A stretch of DNA of 64,000 nucleotides from Sphingomonas panni (GTDB taxonomy: Bacteria > Pseudomonadota > Alphaproteobacteria > Sphingomonadales > Sphingomonadaceae). How positions within the stretch are numbered: the first letter of the stretch is position 1; every line of letters begins with the position of its first letter. The position numbers were made by a program, and so were the translations under genes. Shown here one piece after another: positions 36,096 to 45,807 of this stretch. Below the pieces are notes generated by a model, which had not been told where the DNA came from, did not search any database, and saw only the letters and a program-made list of their open reading frames with translations. The stretch spans positions 274,321-338,320 of the forward strand of contig NZ_JAKREU010000004.1 of assembly GCF_022664435.1 (NCBI RefSeq), given 5' to 3'.

Positions 36096-37498
36096 AAGGC
36101 GTCGCGACCGATATCGGCACGATCCATTTCGTCGGCATCGGCGGCATCGGCATGTCGGGCATTGCCGAGGTGATGCATAATCTCGGCTATAAGGTGCAGG
36201 GATCGGACGTGGCCGAGGGCTATGTCGTCGATGGTCTCCGCGCGCGCGGCATCGACGTGCATATCGGCCACCGGGCGGAGAATGTGGAGGGCGTGGCGGT
36301 GGTCGTCACCTCGACCGCGATCAAGCCCGGCAATCCCGAACGCGACCATGCGCTGGCCAAGCGTATCCCGGTGGTGCGCCGCGCGGAGATGCTCGCCGAA
36401 CTGATGCGGCTGAAATCAACCGTCGCGGTCGCCGGCACGCATGGCAAGACGACCACGACCTCGCTGATCGCGGCATTGCTCGATGCCGGCGGCGTCGATC
36501 CGACCGTCATCAACGGCGGGATCATCAACAGCTACGGTTCGAACGCCCGGCTGGGCGCGTCCGACTGGATGGTGGTCGAGGCGGACGAGAGCGACGGCAG
36601 CTTCCTGCGCCTCGACGGCACGATCGCGGTCGTGACCAACATCGATCCCGAACATCTCGACCATTATGGCAGCTTCGACCGGGCGAAGGACGCCTATGTC
36701 GAATTCATCGAGAATGTGCCCTTCTACGGCGCGGCGGTCCTCTGCCTCGACCATCCGGAAGTACAGGCGCTGATCCCGCGCATCCGCGACCGCCGCATCG
36801 TCACCTATGGTTTCGCGGCGCAAGCCGATGTGCGCGGCGTCGAAGTGACGGCGGGCCGCGACGGCAACCGTTTCGACTGCGTGGTGCGCGACCGCGACGG
36901 GCAGACCCGCACCATCGAAGGCATCCACCTGCCGATGGCCGGCCGCCATAATGTCCAGAACGCGCTGGCGGCGATCGCCGTCGCGGTCGAACTGGGCCTC
37001 GACGACGCGACCATCGCGCAGGGCTTCGCCAAGTTCGGGGGCGTGAAGCGCCGCTTCACCCGCGTGGGTGAAGTCGCGGGCATGACCGTGATCGACGATT
37101 ATGGCCACCACCCGGTCGAAATCCGTGCCGTCCTGTCCGCCGCGCGCGAAGCGACCGGCGGGCGCGTCATCGCCGTGGTGCAGCCGCACCGCTATTCGCG
37201 GCTGGGCGCGCTGATGGACGAGTTCGCGCAGGCGTTCAACGACGCCGATGCGGTCCATGTCCTGCCCGTCTATGCCGCCGGGGAGGCCCCGGTCGAAGGC
37301 GTCAGTGCCGAGGCGCTGGTCGACGGCATCCGCCTGCGCGGCCACCGTTCGGCACAGGTCGCGGCGGACAAGGACGCGCTTGCCACCGCGCTGGCTGCCG
37401 AAGGTCAGGACGGCGACCTGATCGTCTGTCTGGGCGCCGGTGACATCACCAAGATCGCTGCCGGCCTGCCCGCCGCGATTGAGGAGCGGCTCGCATGA
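36092..37498 (+). CDS. murC: UDP-MurNAc:L-alanine ligase
   Basis: MurC adds the first amino acid of the stem peptide. The 468-residue protein begins with the nucleotide-binding [17 protein letters not shown], then has the ATP loop [14 protein letters not shown] (near 114-127), EADESDGSF and [11 protein letters not shown]. Its GTG start lies in the murG stop. It is followed, with an ATGA overlap, by a small helical gene that separates it from murB. Confidence 0.97.
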   Translation: MKGVATDIGTIHFVGIGGIGMSGIAEVMHNLGYKVQGSDVAEGYVVDGLRARGIDVHIGHRAENVEGVAVVVTSTAIKPGNPERDHALAKRIPVVRRAEMLAELMRLKSTVAVAGTHGKTTTTSLIAALLDAGGVDPTVINGGIINSYGSNARLGASDWMVVEADESDGSFLRLDGTIAVVTNIDPEHLDHYGSFDRAKDAYVEFIENVPFYGAAVLCLDHPEVQALIPRIRDRRIVTYGFAAQADVRGVEVTAGRDGNRFDCVVRDRDGQTRTIEGIHLPMAGRHNVQNALAAIAVAVELGLDDATIAQGFAKFGGVKRRFTRVGEVAGMTVIDDYGHHPVEIRAVLSAAREATGGRVIAVVQPHRYSRLGALMDEFAQAFNDADAVHVLPVYAAGEAPVEGVSAEALVDGIRLRGHRSAQVAADKDALATALAAEGQDGDLIVCLGAGDITKIAAGLPAAIEERLA

Positions 37499-37689
37499 GC
37501 GACTGGTTCTCCACCGCCATCGAAATGCAGCGCGAAATCCTGCGCGCGCAACAGGCACAGCTCGACGCGGCCAAGAAGCTGCTCGACACCGCCGAGACGC
37601 GCGACATGACCGAGGTCGGCAAGCAGATCGCCGATGCGCAGGCCGAGGCATGGACCGCTTGGGCGCGCTTCTGGGGCAGCGGAAAATGA
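37495..37689 (+). CDS. 64-aa amphipathic helical protein between murC and murB
   Basis: A 64-residue protein beginning [20 protein letters not shown] and ending [11 protein letters not shown]. It is predicted to be almost wholly helical with tryptophans at both ends, which resembles phasin-like or membrane-associating small proteins. It overlaps murC upstream and murB downstream by four bases each, so it is translated as part of the dcw chain, which argues strongly for a real gene. The function is unknown; a role linked to Mur enzymes or membrane contact is only inference. Confidence 0.75.
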   Translation: MSDWFSTAIEMQREILRAQQAQLDAAKKLLDTAETRDMTEVGKQIADAQAEAWTAWARFWGSGK

Positions 37690-38567
37690 TGTTGCCGCCG
37701 GTCCGTGGCAGGCTGACCCCGAACGCCCCGCTGGCCCCGCTCGTCTGGTTCAAGGCGGGTGGCGCGGCCGAGTGGCTGTTCGAACCGGCCGACACGGATG
37801 ATCTGTGCGACTTCCTCCGCGCGCTCGACCCGACGGTGCCGGTCATGGGGTTGGGTCTCGGCTCCAACCTGATCGTTCGCGACGGCGGCGTTCCGGGCGT
37901 GGTCGTGCGTCTCGGCAAAGCCTTCGCAAAGGTCGCGGCGGACGGTCTGACGCTCAGCTGCGGCGGCGGGGCGAGCGGCATCCTCGTCTCCTCGACCGCC
38001 CGGGATGCAGGAATCGCTGGCATCGAATTCCTGCGCTCGATTCCCGGCACGGTCGGCGGCTTCGTGCGGATGAACGGCGGTGCCTATGGCCGCGAGGTAG
38101 CCGACGTGCTGGTCGAGGCGCAGGTCGTCACCCGCGACGGTACGCTGACCACGCTGAGCCGAGCCGACCTCAACTACCGCTACCGCCACAGCGATCTTCC
38201 CGAAGGCGCGATCGTCGTGTCGGCGACCTTCCGGGGTGAGGCTGGCGACAGCCAGGCGATCCAGGCCGAAATGGATCGCATCGCGTCGGCACGCGAAGCC
38301 TCGCAGCCGCTGCGATCGAAAACCGGCGGATCGACCTTCAAGAACCCCGATGGTCATAAGGCATGGGCGTTGGTCGATGCCGCCGGATGTCGGGGCTTGC
38401 GCAAGGGTGACGCGCAGGTATCGGAAAAACACTGCAACTTCCTGCTCAACACCGGCAACGCTACCAGCGCCGATATCGAGGCGCTGGGCGAAGAGGTGCG
38501 GGCGAAGGTGCTGGCAGCATCGGGCGTGACGCTCGAATGGGAAATCCAGCGGGTGGGGGTGGCGTGA
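37686..38567 (+). CDS. murB: UDP-N-acetylenolpyruvoylglucosamine reductase
   Basis: This FAD enzyme reduces enolpyruvyl-UDP-GlcNAc to UDP-MurNAc. The 293-residue protein has the FAD-binding motifs GLGLGSNLIVRDGG and EFLRSIPGTVGGFVRMNGGAYG, and KTGGSTFKNPDGHKAWALVDAAG near the end, with the catalytic serine in GGSTF. This is the type I/II layout usual in alphaproteobacteria. It ends before a 122-base repeat, so the unbroken overlaps of the cluster pause here. Confidence 0.95.
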   Translation: MMLPPVRGRLTPNAPLAPLVWFKAGGAAEWLFEPADTDDLCDFLRALDPTVPVMGLGLGSNLIVRDGGVPGVVVRLGKAFAKVAADGLTLSCGGGASGILVSSTARDAGIAGIEFLRSIPGTVGGFVRMNGGAYGREVADVLVEAQVVTRDGTLTTLSRADLNYRYRHSDLPEGAIVVSATFRGEAGDSQAIQAEMDRIASAREASQPLRSKTGGSTFKNPDGHKAWALVDAAGCRGLRKGDAQVSEKHCNFLLNTGNATSADIEALGEEVRAKVLAASGVTLEWEIQRVGVA

Positions 38568-38587
38568 CCTTCCTTCCCCCAAGCAAC

Positions 38588-38709
38588 CCGTTTGGTTCGA
38601 GCAGCTTCGAGCGAAGTCGAGAAGCGTCCGTCGAGAACGCGTGTGCCACAACCACCGCCTTCTCGACTTCGGGTCTCGACAGGCTCGACCCTGCGCTCGA
38701 AGCAAACGG
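38588..38709. repeat. Inverted repeat between murB and ddl
   Basis: Outer arms CCGTTTGGTTCGAGC and GCTCGAAGCAAACGG, and inner arms around CTTCGAGCGAAGTCGAGAAG and CTTCTCGACTTCGG, fold into an interrupted hairpin. The core (TTCTCGACTTCG) is a sphingomonad repeat family distinct from the other elements here. The element interrupts an otherwise continuous operon. Confidence 0.75.
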
Positions 38710-38739
38710 ATATGGCAATATAACGAAGGAACCGACCGC

Positions 38740-39663
38740 GTGACCGACCCCCTCCACATCGTCGTCCTCATGGGCGGCTGGTCGTCGGAACGCGAAGTCT
38801 CGCTGATGTCCGGCGCAGGCGTCGCGACCGCGCTCGAATCGCTCGGCCACCGCGTCACCCGCATCGACATGGACCGCAACATCGCCGCCCGCCTGGCCGA
38901 AGCGAAGCCCGACCTCGTCTTCAACGCCCTCCACGGCTCGCCCGGCGAGGACGGCAGCGTGCAGGGCATGATGGACCTGATGGGGCTGCGCTACACGCAT
39001 AGCGGCCTCGCCACCTCGGTCATCGCGATCGACAAGGTGCTGACCAAGCACGCGCTCGTCCCCGCTGGCGTGCCGATGCCTGGCGGCCGCATCGTCAAGA
39101 CCGCCGAACTCTACGAACGCGATCCGTTGCCGCGCCCCTATGTCCTCAAACCCGTCAGCGAGGGTTCGTCGGTCGGCGTCGCCATCGTCACCGACGACAG
39201 CAACTATGGCAACCCGATCGCGGCGGACGCGAAGGGACCGTGGCAGGAATTCGACGAACTCCTCGCCGAGCCCTTCATCCGTGGCCGCGAACTGACCACC
39301 GCTGTCCTCGGCGACCGCGCACTGGGCGTCACCGAACTGAAGCCCAAGAGCGGCTTTTACGATTACGACAGCAAATACACCGACGGCCTGACCGAACATG
39401 TCTGCCCCGCCGACATTCCCGACGACATTGCGCAGGCGTGCATGGCCTATGCCGTCACTGCCCACCGCGTGCTGGGCTGCAAAGGCGCGTCGCGCACCGA
39501 CTTCCGCTGGGACGATAATCAGGGTGTCGACGGGCTGTTCGTCCTCGAAACCAATACCCAGCCCGGCATGACCCCCTTAAGCCTCGTGCCCGAACAGGCG
39601 CGGCATGTCGGCATGAGCTACGAGCAACTCGTCGGCTGGATCGTGGAAGAGGCGATGCGATGA
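38740..39663 (+). CDS. ddl: D-alanine--D-alanine ligase
   Basis: An ATP-grasp enzyme that makes the D-Ala-D-Ala dipeptide used by MurF. The 307-residue protein has VVLMGGWSSEREVSLMSG, FNALHGSPGEDGSVQG, VLKPVSEGSSVGV and ETNTQPGMTPLSLVPEQA. The GTG at 38740, nine bases after GAAGGA, is chosen; an upstream open frame only reads the repeat. WSSERE with SEGSSVG and the standard binding residues indicate the D-Ala (not D-Lac) type. Confidence 0.95.
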   Translation: MTDPLHIVVLMGGWSSEREVSLMSGAGVATALESLGHRVTRIDMDRNIAARLAEAKPDLVFNALHGSPGEDGSVQGMMDLMGLRYTHSGLATSVIAIDKVLTKHALVPAGVPMPGGRIVKTAELYERDPLPRPYVLKPVSEGSSVGVAIVTDDSNYGNPIAADAKGPWQEFDELLAEPFIRGRELTTAVLGDRALGVTELKPKSGFYDYDSKYTDGLTEHVCPADIPDDIAQACMAYAVTAHRVLGCKGASRTDFRWDDNQGVDGLFVLETNTQPGMTPLSLVPEQARHVGMSYEQLVGWIVEEAMR

Positions 39664-40592
39664 CCCAGACCGGAAAGCGCGTCGTCCAGACCCGCACCGT
39701 CAAGCCCAAGCGCCGCGTCCAGACCAAGCGCCCGGTGCGCGCCTCGGTCCTCGACCAGGCCGTTGCCGCGCTGCCCGGCGGGGCCGCCACCGCACGCCGC
39801 ATCGTCGGCTGGAGCCTGACCGCCGGGGCAGGGGCGATCGCACTGGCGCTCGCCAACTGGTTCGGCCTGTTCGGCATGGTCGGCGTCGCCGCCGCCGAAG
39901 CCGTCGGCGCTGCGGGCTTTCGCGTCGAACAGATCGAGGTGACCGGCCTCAAGCGGATGGACGCGACGTCGGTCTATGCCGTCGCGCTGGACCAGCGCTC
40001 GCGGGCGATGCCGCTGGTCGATCTCGACGCGACGCGGCAGAAGCTGCTCGACTATGGCTGGATCGCCGATGCCCGCGTGTCGCGCCGGCTGCCCGATACG
40101 CTGGTGGTCGACGTCGTCGAACGCGATCCTGCCGCCGTCTGGCAGAACAAGGGGCAGCTGATGCTGATCGACGAGGGCGGCGTGCTGCTCGACGGGGTGC
40201 AGCCCAACAAGATGCCGCGCCTGCCGCTGGTGATCGGCGATGGTGCCAATGCGCAGGAACCGGCCTATCGCAAGCTGATGGCCGCCGCGCCCGCGCTGAA
40301 ACCCGTGGTCAAGGCCGCGATCTGGGTCGGCAATCGTCGCTGGGACATCCTGTTCCAGACCGGCGAACGACTGGTTTTGCCGGAAGGCGACAGGGGATCG
40401 GCGCGCGCGCTGGTGAAGTTCGCGCAGCTCGACGGGACGCTAGGCCTGCTCGGCAAGGGCTATGACCGGTTCGACCTGCGCGATCCGACCAAGCTGGTCG
40501 TGCGGATGAAACATGCGACGCCGGACAATGGCGACGACGGCAGCGAACAGGGCAACAGTGCCGCGACCGCGAAACCGGTCGAGGGCGACTGA
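39660..40592 (+). CDS. ftsQ: Cell division protein FtsQ
   Basis: This bitopic divisome protein links early and late proteins through FtsB and FtsL. In the 310-residue protein a basic cytoplasmic tail (TVKPKRRVQTKRP) precedes the membrane helix (about 53-75). The POTRA domain follows (FRVEQIEVTGLKRMDATSVYAV), then the FtsQ beta domain with LPDTLVVDVVERDPAAVW. The C-terminal 30 residues are Asp/Ser-rich and vary in the family. The start overlaps ddl. Confidence 0.93.
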   Translation: MTQTGKRVVQTRTVKPKRRVQTKRPVRASVLDQAVAALPGGAATARRIVGWSLTAGAGAIALALANWFGLFGMVGVAAAEAVGAAGFRVEQIEVTGLKRMDATSVYAVALDQRSRAMPLVDLDATRQKLLDYGWIADARVSRRLPDTLVVDVVERDPAAVWQNKGQLMLIDEGGVLLDGVQPNKMPRLPLVIGDGANAQEPAYRKLMAAAPALKPVVKAAIWVGNRRWDILFQTGERLVLPEGDRGSARALVKFAQLDGTLGLLGKGYDRFDLRDPTKLVVRMKHATPDNGDDGSEQGNSAATAKPVEGD

Positions 40593-40606
40593 CAGGGGGC
40601 AGGACC

Positions 40607-41866
40607 ATGGCGAAATTGGCACCGGAAGGGATCATCACCGCGCTCGACATCGGCACGTCGAAGGTATCCGCGCTGATCGCGAAGCCGGGCGAGGGCGGCG
40701 AACTGACCGTGCTGGGCACCGGCCAGCGCGAGAGCCGGGGCGTCAAGCGCGGCTATATCGCCGACATGAAGGCGACCGAGACGGCGGTCCGCGAAGCGGT
40801 CGAGCAGGCCGAACGCATCGCCGGCTTCAATATCGAGGATGTGTGGGTCAGCTTCTCGGCCGGCGGCCTGGTGTCGGATATCGTCAAGCTGGAGGTCGAT
40901 CTGGGTGGCCACCGCGTCGAACAGTCGGATATCGACGCGCTGCTGAAGGCCGGACGCAACGCCATCGATCCGGGTCAGCGGATGGTGCTGCACGCCCAGC
41001 CGATGCGCTATACGCTCGATGGCCTTGGCGGAGTGAAGGAGCCGAAGGGGCTGCACGCCGATCGCCTCGGCGTCGAAATCCACGTCGTCGCGACCGAAGG
41101 CTCGCCGGTGCGCAATCTCGACCTATGCGTCCGCTCGGCGCATCTCGAAACCAAGTCGATCGTCGCGGCGCCGGTCGCGACCGGGCTGGCCTGCCTGTCC
41201 GAAGAGGAACGCGAACTGGGCGTCGCCCTGGTCGAGATCGGCGCAGGGATCACCAACGTCTCGGTCTTCGCCAATGGCGTGCTGACCGGTCTCGCGTCGA
41301 TCGCGATGGGGGCCAGCGACATCACCGACGACGTCGCCTCCGCCTTCGGCACCAACCGGGCACAGGCCGAGCGGCTGAAATGCTTCTATGGTTCGGCCAA
41401 CATGTCCCCGCGCGACAATCACGACATGATCGACGTCGCGCCGGTCCGTGCGGACGAGGATGCGGAGGGCACGCGCATCACCCGCGCGCAGCTCATCACC
41501 ACCATCCGCCAGCGGCTGGAGCGGCTGGTCGCCGAAATCTCCAAGGAATTGCGCCGGTTGAACTTCGACGATCCCGTCGGGCGACAGGTCGTGCTGACCG
41601 GCGGCGGTGCGGAGCTGAAGGGCATCGCCGACTATGCGCAGCAGGCGCTGGGCCGTCCGGTCCGCGTCGGCCGGGCGCGGGGTCTGGCGGCGCTGCCCGA
41701 TGCGCATTCGGGACCGGGATTCGCGACGCTTGCCGGCCTTGCCATGTTCGCCGCGTCGAACCCGGTCGACCTGCGCGCGCTGCAGCCGACCCAGCAAATG
41801 GTGTCGCGCCCCAGCACGGGGGCGCTGTTCCAGCGGCTGTTGACCGCATTTCGCGCCAACTATTGA
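40607..41866 (+). CDS. ftsA: Cell division protein FtsA
   Basis: An actin-like ATPase that tethers FtsZ to the membrane. The 419-residue protein has the phosphate-1 motif TALDIGTSKVSALI, domain 1C, the phosphate-2 region LVEIGAGITNVSVF and VLTGGGAELKG. The C-terminal amphipathic helix ALFQRLLTAFRANY is the membrane-targeting sequence. The Shine-Dalgarno GGGGGCAGG lies 14 bases after ftsQ. Confidence 0.96.
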   Translation: MAKLAPEGIITALDIGTSKVSALIAKPGEGGELTVLGTGQRESRGVKRGYIADMKATETAVREAVEQAERIAGFNIEDVWVSFSAGGLVSDIVKLEVDLGGHRVEQSDIDALLKAGRNAIDPGQRMVLHAQPMRYTLDGLGGVKEPKGLHADRLGVEIHVVATEGSPVRNLDLCVRSAHLETKSIVAAPVATGLACLSEEERELGVALVEIGAGITNVSVFANGVLTGLASIAMGASDITDDVASAFGTNRAQAERLKCFYGSANMSPRDNHDMIDVAPVRADEDAEGTRITRAQLITTIRQRLERLVAEISKELRRLNFDDPVGRQVVLTGGGAELKGIADYAQQALGRPVRVGRARGLAALPDAHSGPGFATLAGLAMFAASNPVDLRALQPTQQMVSRPSTGALFQRLLTAFRANY

Positions 41867-41976
41867 CGATTTATTACCATCGGGCCGGGTGGAGGGGCTA
41901 GGATCGTCCTTCGGCTTGATGCACAACCGCCTATCGAATTTTGTACCCGGTGCCGGCCGGGACAGGGAGACCGAGT

Positions 41977-43476
41977 ATGAGCATCGAATTTCTGGCACCC
42001 GACGTCGACGAACTGACCCCGCGCATCACCGTGATCGGGGTCGGCGGGGCCGGCGGCAACGCGATCGCGAACATGATCCGTGCCGAGGTGCAGGGGGTCG
42101 AGTTCCTCGTCGCCAATACCGACGCGCAGGCGTTGAAGCAGTCGGAAGCGCCACAGCGTATCCAGCTGGGTGCGAAGATCACGCAGGGGCTGGGTGCCGG
42201 CAGCCGCCCCGAAATCGGTCGCGCCGCCGCCGAGGAAACGATCGAGCAGGTGCAGAAGTCGCTTGAGGGCGCGCATATGTGCTTCATCGCCGCCGGCATG
42301 GGCGGCGGCACCGGCACCGGCGCCGCGCCGGTGATCGCGAAGGCCGCGCGCGAGATGGGCATCCTGACCGTCGGCGTCGTGACCCGTCCGTTCGCGTTCG
42401 AGGGCAAGCGCCGCGCGAAGTCGGCCGAGGCCGGCATCGAAGAGCTGCAGAAATATGTCGACACGCTGATCGTCATCCCGAACCAGAATCTGTTCCTGAT
42501 CGCGAACGCCAACACGACCTTCAAGCAAGCCTTTGAAATGGCCGACGAAGTGTTGCAGCAGGGTGTGCGCGGCATCACCGACCTGATGGTCATGCCCGGC
42601 CTCATCAACCTCGACTTCGCCGACGTGCGCTCGGTGATGCAGGAGATGGGCAAGGCGATGATGGGCACTGGCGAGGCCGAGGGCGACAACCGCGCCATCG
42701 AAGCCGCGCAGCAGGCGATCGCCAACCCGCTGCTCGACGGCGTGTCGCTGAACGGGGCCAAGGGCGTGATCGTATCGATCACCGGCGGCGACGACATGCG
42801 CCTGCTCGAAGTGGACGAGGCCGCGAACCATATCCGCGAACTGGTCGACGACGACGCCAACATCATCTGGGGTTCGGCGTTCAATTCCGAACTGGAAGGC
42901 AAGATCCGCGTCTCGGTCGTCGCGACCGGTATCGAGGACGAAGCCCCGTCGCAGGCGGTCCCGGCGCCCGCACAGGCCGAGCCGACCCGCGCCTTCTCGT
43001 TCAACGCACCACGCCGTCCGGCCGCGCCGGCCGCCGCGCCGGTCGCGCCGAGCGGTGCCGCCGCCGAGCATCTCCAGGAAGCGCCGGCCCCGCAGCCGAT
43101 GGACCGCTTCCCGCAGGGCGCGAGCCAGCCGTCGCCTTCGGAACGCGTCGTGCCGCATTCGACCTACGACACGCCGCCCGCCCCGGCGCCGGACGAGGAC
43201 GAACTGGTGCTGGGTGCCGAACAGGCCGCCGCCCCGATCCCCGCGCCGACCCCGGCCAGCGATTTCGGCGCATCGTCGAACGACGGCCGTCGCCGCTGGC
43301 TGACCCCGGACGCTCCGGCCGAAGCCCCGCGCGAGGAAGCGGCCCCGGCGCGCAAGCCTGGCGGCACGCTGTTCGAACGCATGGCCAATGCCGGCCGCGC
43401 GCCCGCACGCGGCACCGATGATGCGAAGGAACCGCTGGACATCCCGCGCTTCCTGCACCGCCAGAACAACCAGTAA
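41977..43476 (+). CDS. ftsZ: Cell division GTPase FtsZ
   Basis: A tubulin-like GTPase that forms the Z ring. In the 499-residue protein the GTPase core (about 1-320) has the signature [10 protein letters not shown] (near 109-118) and the NAxTxF-type loop. A long Pro/Ala linker (about 330-485) follows, and the C-terminal peptide DIPRFLHRQ binds FtsA. The long linker is typical of alphaproteobacteria. ATG 41977 after AGGGAGA is used; an open frame upstream is not needed. The 110-base gap from ftsA could hold a ftsZ promoter. Confidence 0.97.
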   Translation: MSIEFLAPDVDELTPRITVIGVGGAGGNAIANMIRAEVQGVEFLVANTDAQALKQSEAPQRIQLGAKITQGLGAGSRPEIGRAAAEETIEQVQKSLEGAHMCFIAAGMGGGTGTGAAPVIAKAAREMGILTVGVVTRPFAFEGKRRAKSAEAGIEELQKYVDTLIVIPNQNLFLIANANTTFKQAFEMADEVLQQGVRGITDLMVMPGLINLDFADVRSVMQEMGKAMMGTGEAEGDNRAIEAAQQAIANPLLDGVSLNGAKGVIVSITGGDDMRLLEVDEAANHIRELVDDDANIIWGSAFNSELEGKIRVSVVATGIEDEAPSQAVPAPAQAEPTRAFSFNAPRRPAAPAAAPVAPSGAAAEHLQEAPAPQPMDRFPQGASQPSPSERVVPHSTYDTPPAPAPDEDELVLGAEQAAAPIPAPTPASDFGASSNDGRRRWLTPDAPAEAPREEAAPARKPGGTLFERMANAGRAPARGTDDAKEPLDIPRFLHRQNNQ

Positions 43477-43483
43477 CGGTCGT

Positions 43484-43502
43484 CGCCCGGCGGGACCGGG
43501 CG
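43484..43502 (+). terminator. Hairpin just after ftsZ
   Basis: CGCCCGG facing CCGGGCG with a five-base loop, eight bases beyond the stop. There is no T-run. It may act together with the larger repeat that follows. Confidence 0.45.
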
Positions 43503-43523
43503 GCTTCCGCCACCGTACATCAA

Positions 43524-43608
43524 ACGTCACCCCGGGCTTGACCCGGGGTCCCGCTTCTTTGCCGACGGAGAAGGAAAGCGGGACCCCGGATCGAGTCCGG
43601 GGTGACGT
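43524..43608. repeat. 33-bp inverted repeat downstream of ftsZ
   Basis: Arms 43524-43556 and 43576-43608 are complementary except at three positions, with a 19-base loop. The arm core GTCACCCCGG...CCGGGGTCCCGC is a repeat very widespread in Sphingomonas and related genera. It probably ends the dcw transcript or protects its 3' end. Confidence 0.85.
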
Positions 43609-43884
43609 CCGTGTGTATGGAAGCCGTTCACGACCACCATGTCCGACAGGGCCGGAAACCATTTTCCTACACGACCGAACCCTGCCAGCCTGCCGCTTCC
43701 CGTTCCTCAATCCCAGCCACTTGAAACCCGAAGGCCAAACGACACGCAAAACGCGCACGAGTGTGAACTTTGTGAACTTTGGCCCGCGCCGGCTCGCTTC
43801 GTCGTCACCACCACTCGCTTCACCGCCGCTTGAGGCTTGCGAACATTCCCCGTTCAGCCGTCCCATGGTTAAGCGGACCGGCCC
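43609..43884. other. Non-coding stretch upstream of the TPR/SPOR gene
   Basis: 276 bases without a supported gene. It contains a tandem duplication of TGTGAACTT at 43762-43770 and 43771-43779. The rest likely holds the promoter of the next operon; no clear -35/-10 pair is evident. Confidence 0.5.
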
Positions 43885-45807
43885 ATGACCCAGTTCCCCA
43901 CGCTCCGCGCCGTCGCCCTGCTGCTCGCCTCCGCCGCGCCTCTGCCCGCGCTGGCGCAGCCCGGTGCGATCGTCCAGCCGCTGACTCCCAATGCCGACCG
44001 CCTGTCGGAACAGATGCGCATCCTCGGCCGCAGCCCGAACGACGTGTCGGCGCTGATCGAAGCGGGGCGGCTGTCGGGCAAGCTCGGCGATACCGATGCG
44101 GCGATGCAGTTCCTCGCCCGTGCCGAAAAGGTCGCACCCAACGATCCGCGCATCCGCGCCGCCCGGGGCATCTCGCTGGTGGCGATGGAGCGGCCGGGGG
44201 AGGCGCTGGCCATGTTCGGCTCGGCCGAACGCGCCGGGGTGTCGATGACCCCGTACCTCGCCGAACGCGGGCTCGCCTATGACCTGCTCGGCCGGGGATC
44301 GCTGGCGCAGGCGGACTATCGTCAGGTGTTGCGCGCCGGTGAGGATGACGAGGTGACCCGGCGGCTCGCCCTGTCGCTCGGTATCGACGGCAATGTGACC
44401 GAATCGACGGCGGTGCTGAACCCGCTGCTGCAAAAGGGCGACCGCGCGGCATGGCGGGTGCGCGCCTTCGTCCTCGCCATGTCCGGCGATGCGGCGGGCG
44501 CGGACAAGATCACGGCCAGCATGTTGCCGGGCTTTTCGGCCAGCCTCTCGCCCTTCTTCCGCCGCCTGCCGCAGCTGGCCGGGGCGGACCGTGCCTTCGC
44601 CGTCCATTATGGCCGCCTCGCACCCAGCCCGGAACGGCTGGCCGACGCGCGGCTCGCCCCGCCGCTGCCCGCGCCGGTCCGCACCGCGCCGCCGGTCGCG
44701 CTGGCCTCCGCCACGCCAACCGCGACCGTAGCGACCACGCGCACCGTCACGCGCACGCCGACCTATGCCGAGCGTCGCGCCGAACGCCAGCGTCAGGCAC
44801 AGGCGGCGCAACTCGCCCAGGCCGAAGCCGCCCGCCGCGCTGCCGACGCGCAGGCACAGCAGCTGGCACAGGCCCGCGCCGACGAAGCTGCCCGCCGCGC
44901 CGCCCTTGCCCAGCGGCAGCAGCTCGCCGCGCAACAGGCCGAACAGGCGCGCATCGCCGAAGCGACCCGCATCGAGGCGGAGCGCGTCGCCGCACGGCAG
45001 GCCGAGGAACGCCGCGTCGCCGCCGAGGCACTGGCTGCCCGCGACCGCGCCGAACAGGCCGCCCGCCCGCCGGTACAGGTCGCCTCCGCCCCGGTGCCGG
45101 TCACCATCGTCGACCGCCCTGCGGAACCCGCCCCGGCTGCGTCGCCGCCCACAGCTGTCGAGGTGGCGAGCGCCGCGCCGGCCACGACGCCTGCCGCCGC
45201 GAGCGTCGTTGCCCGTGCCCCGTCCAACGACGACGTGCTGGCGCGCATCATCCGCAACCTCGACATTCCGGCGTCCGAACTGGGCGTCGGTCCGCCGCCG
45301 GCTCCGGTCGCGGCCCCCGCCAGCAGCGCCACGCTCGCCGCCGAAGCGGAAACCGCCCGTCGCGCTGCGGAGGCCCGCGAAGCCACCGCCCGCGCGGCGG
45401 AAGCCGCCGAGGCAAAGAAGCTTGCCGCCGCCCGCGCCGCAACCGCCAAGAAGGCCGCCGAAGCCAAGCGGATCGCCGACGAGAAGAAGGCGGAGGCCGC
45501 CGAAGCCGCCCGCCTCGCTCAGATCAAGCGCGCCGACCCCGAACGCCATTGGGTTCAGGTCGCCGGTGGCGCCAACGTCGCCGGCCTGCCCGCCGCATGG
45601 GGCATCATGGCGGGCAAGGCACCGGCGCTGAAAGGTCGTCAGGCGTGGACCACGCCGCTGCGCGCGACCAACCGCCTGCTGACCGGCCCGTTCAAGAGCG
45701 ATGCGGAGGCGCAGGACTTCGTCAACACGCTGCGCAAGTCCGGGGTGCAGGCCTTCACCTTCACCAGCGAGGCGGGGCAGAAGGTCGCGCGGGTCCCGGT
45801 CAAGTGA
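43885..45807 (+). CDS. TPR and SPOR domain periplasmic protein
   Basis: A 640-residue exported protein. The signal peptide is cleaved near residue 25 (PLPALAQPG). TPR-like helices fill about 35-200 (SALIEAGRLSGKLGDTDAAM, APNDPRIRAARG). A long Ala/Arg/Glu-rich coiled region (about 285-530) follows, and a C-terminal SPOR domain (about 555-638, HWVQVAGGANVAGLPAAWG to FTFTSEAGQKVARVPVK) that in known cases binds denuded septal peptidoglycan. It follows the dcw cluster, so a role in septal wall remodelling is plausible. GTGA overlaps the dgt start. SPOR proteins here diverge from FtsN and DamX, so no symbol is given. Confidence 0.82.
   Translation: MTQFPTLRAVALLLASAAPLPALAQPGAIVQPLTPNADRLSEQMRILGRSPNDVSALIEAGRLSGKLGDTDAAMQFLARAEKVAPNDPRIRAARGISLVAMERPGEALAMFGSAERAGVSMTPYLAERGLAYDLLGRGSLAQADYRQVLRAGEDDEVTRRLALSLGIDGNVTESTAVLNPLLQKGDRAAWRVRAFVLAMSGDAAGADKITASMLPGFSASLSPFFRRLPQLAGADRAFAVHYGRLAPSPERLADARLAPPLPAPVRTAPPVALASATPTATVATTRTVTRTPTYAERRAERQRQAQAAQLAQAEAARRAADAQAQQLAQARADEAARRAALAQRQQLAAQQAEQARIAEATRIEAERVAARQAEERRVAAEALAARDRAEQAARPPVQVASAPVPVTIVDRPAEPAPAASPPTAVEVASAAPATTPAAASVVARAPSNDDVLARIIRNLDIPASELGVGPPPAPVAAPASSATLAAEAETARRAAEAREATARAAEAAEAKKLAAARAATAKKAAEAKRIADEKKAEAAEAARLAQIKRADPERHWVQVAGGANVAGLPAAWGIMAGKAPALKGRQAWTTPLRATNRLLTGPFKSDAEAQDFVNTLRKSGVQAFTFTSEAGQKVARVPVK

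Noticed and set aside
41867..41976. CtrA-binding site controlling ftsZ
   Set aside because: I looked for TTAA-N7-TTAA in the ftsA-ftsZ gap and did not find a full site.
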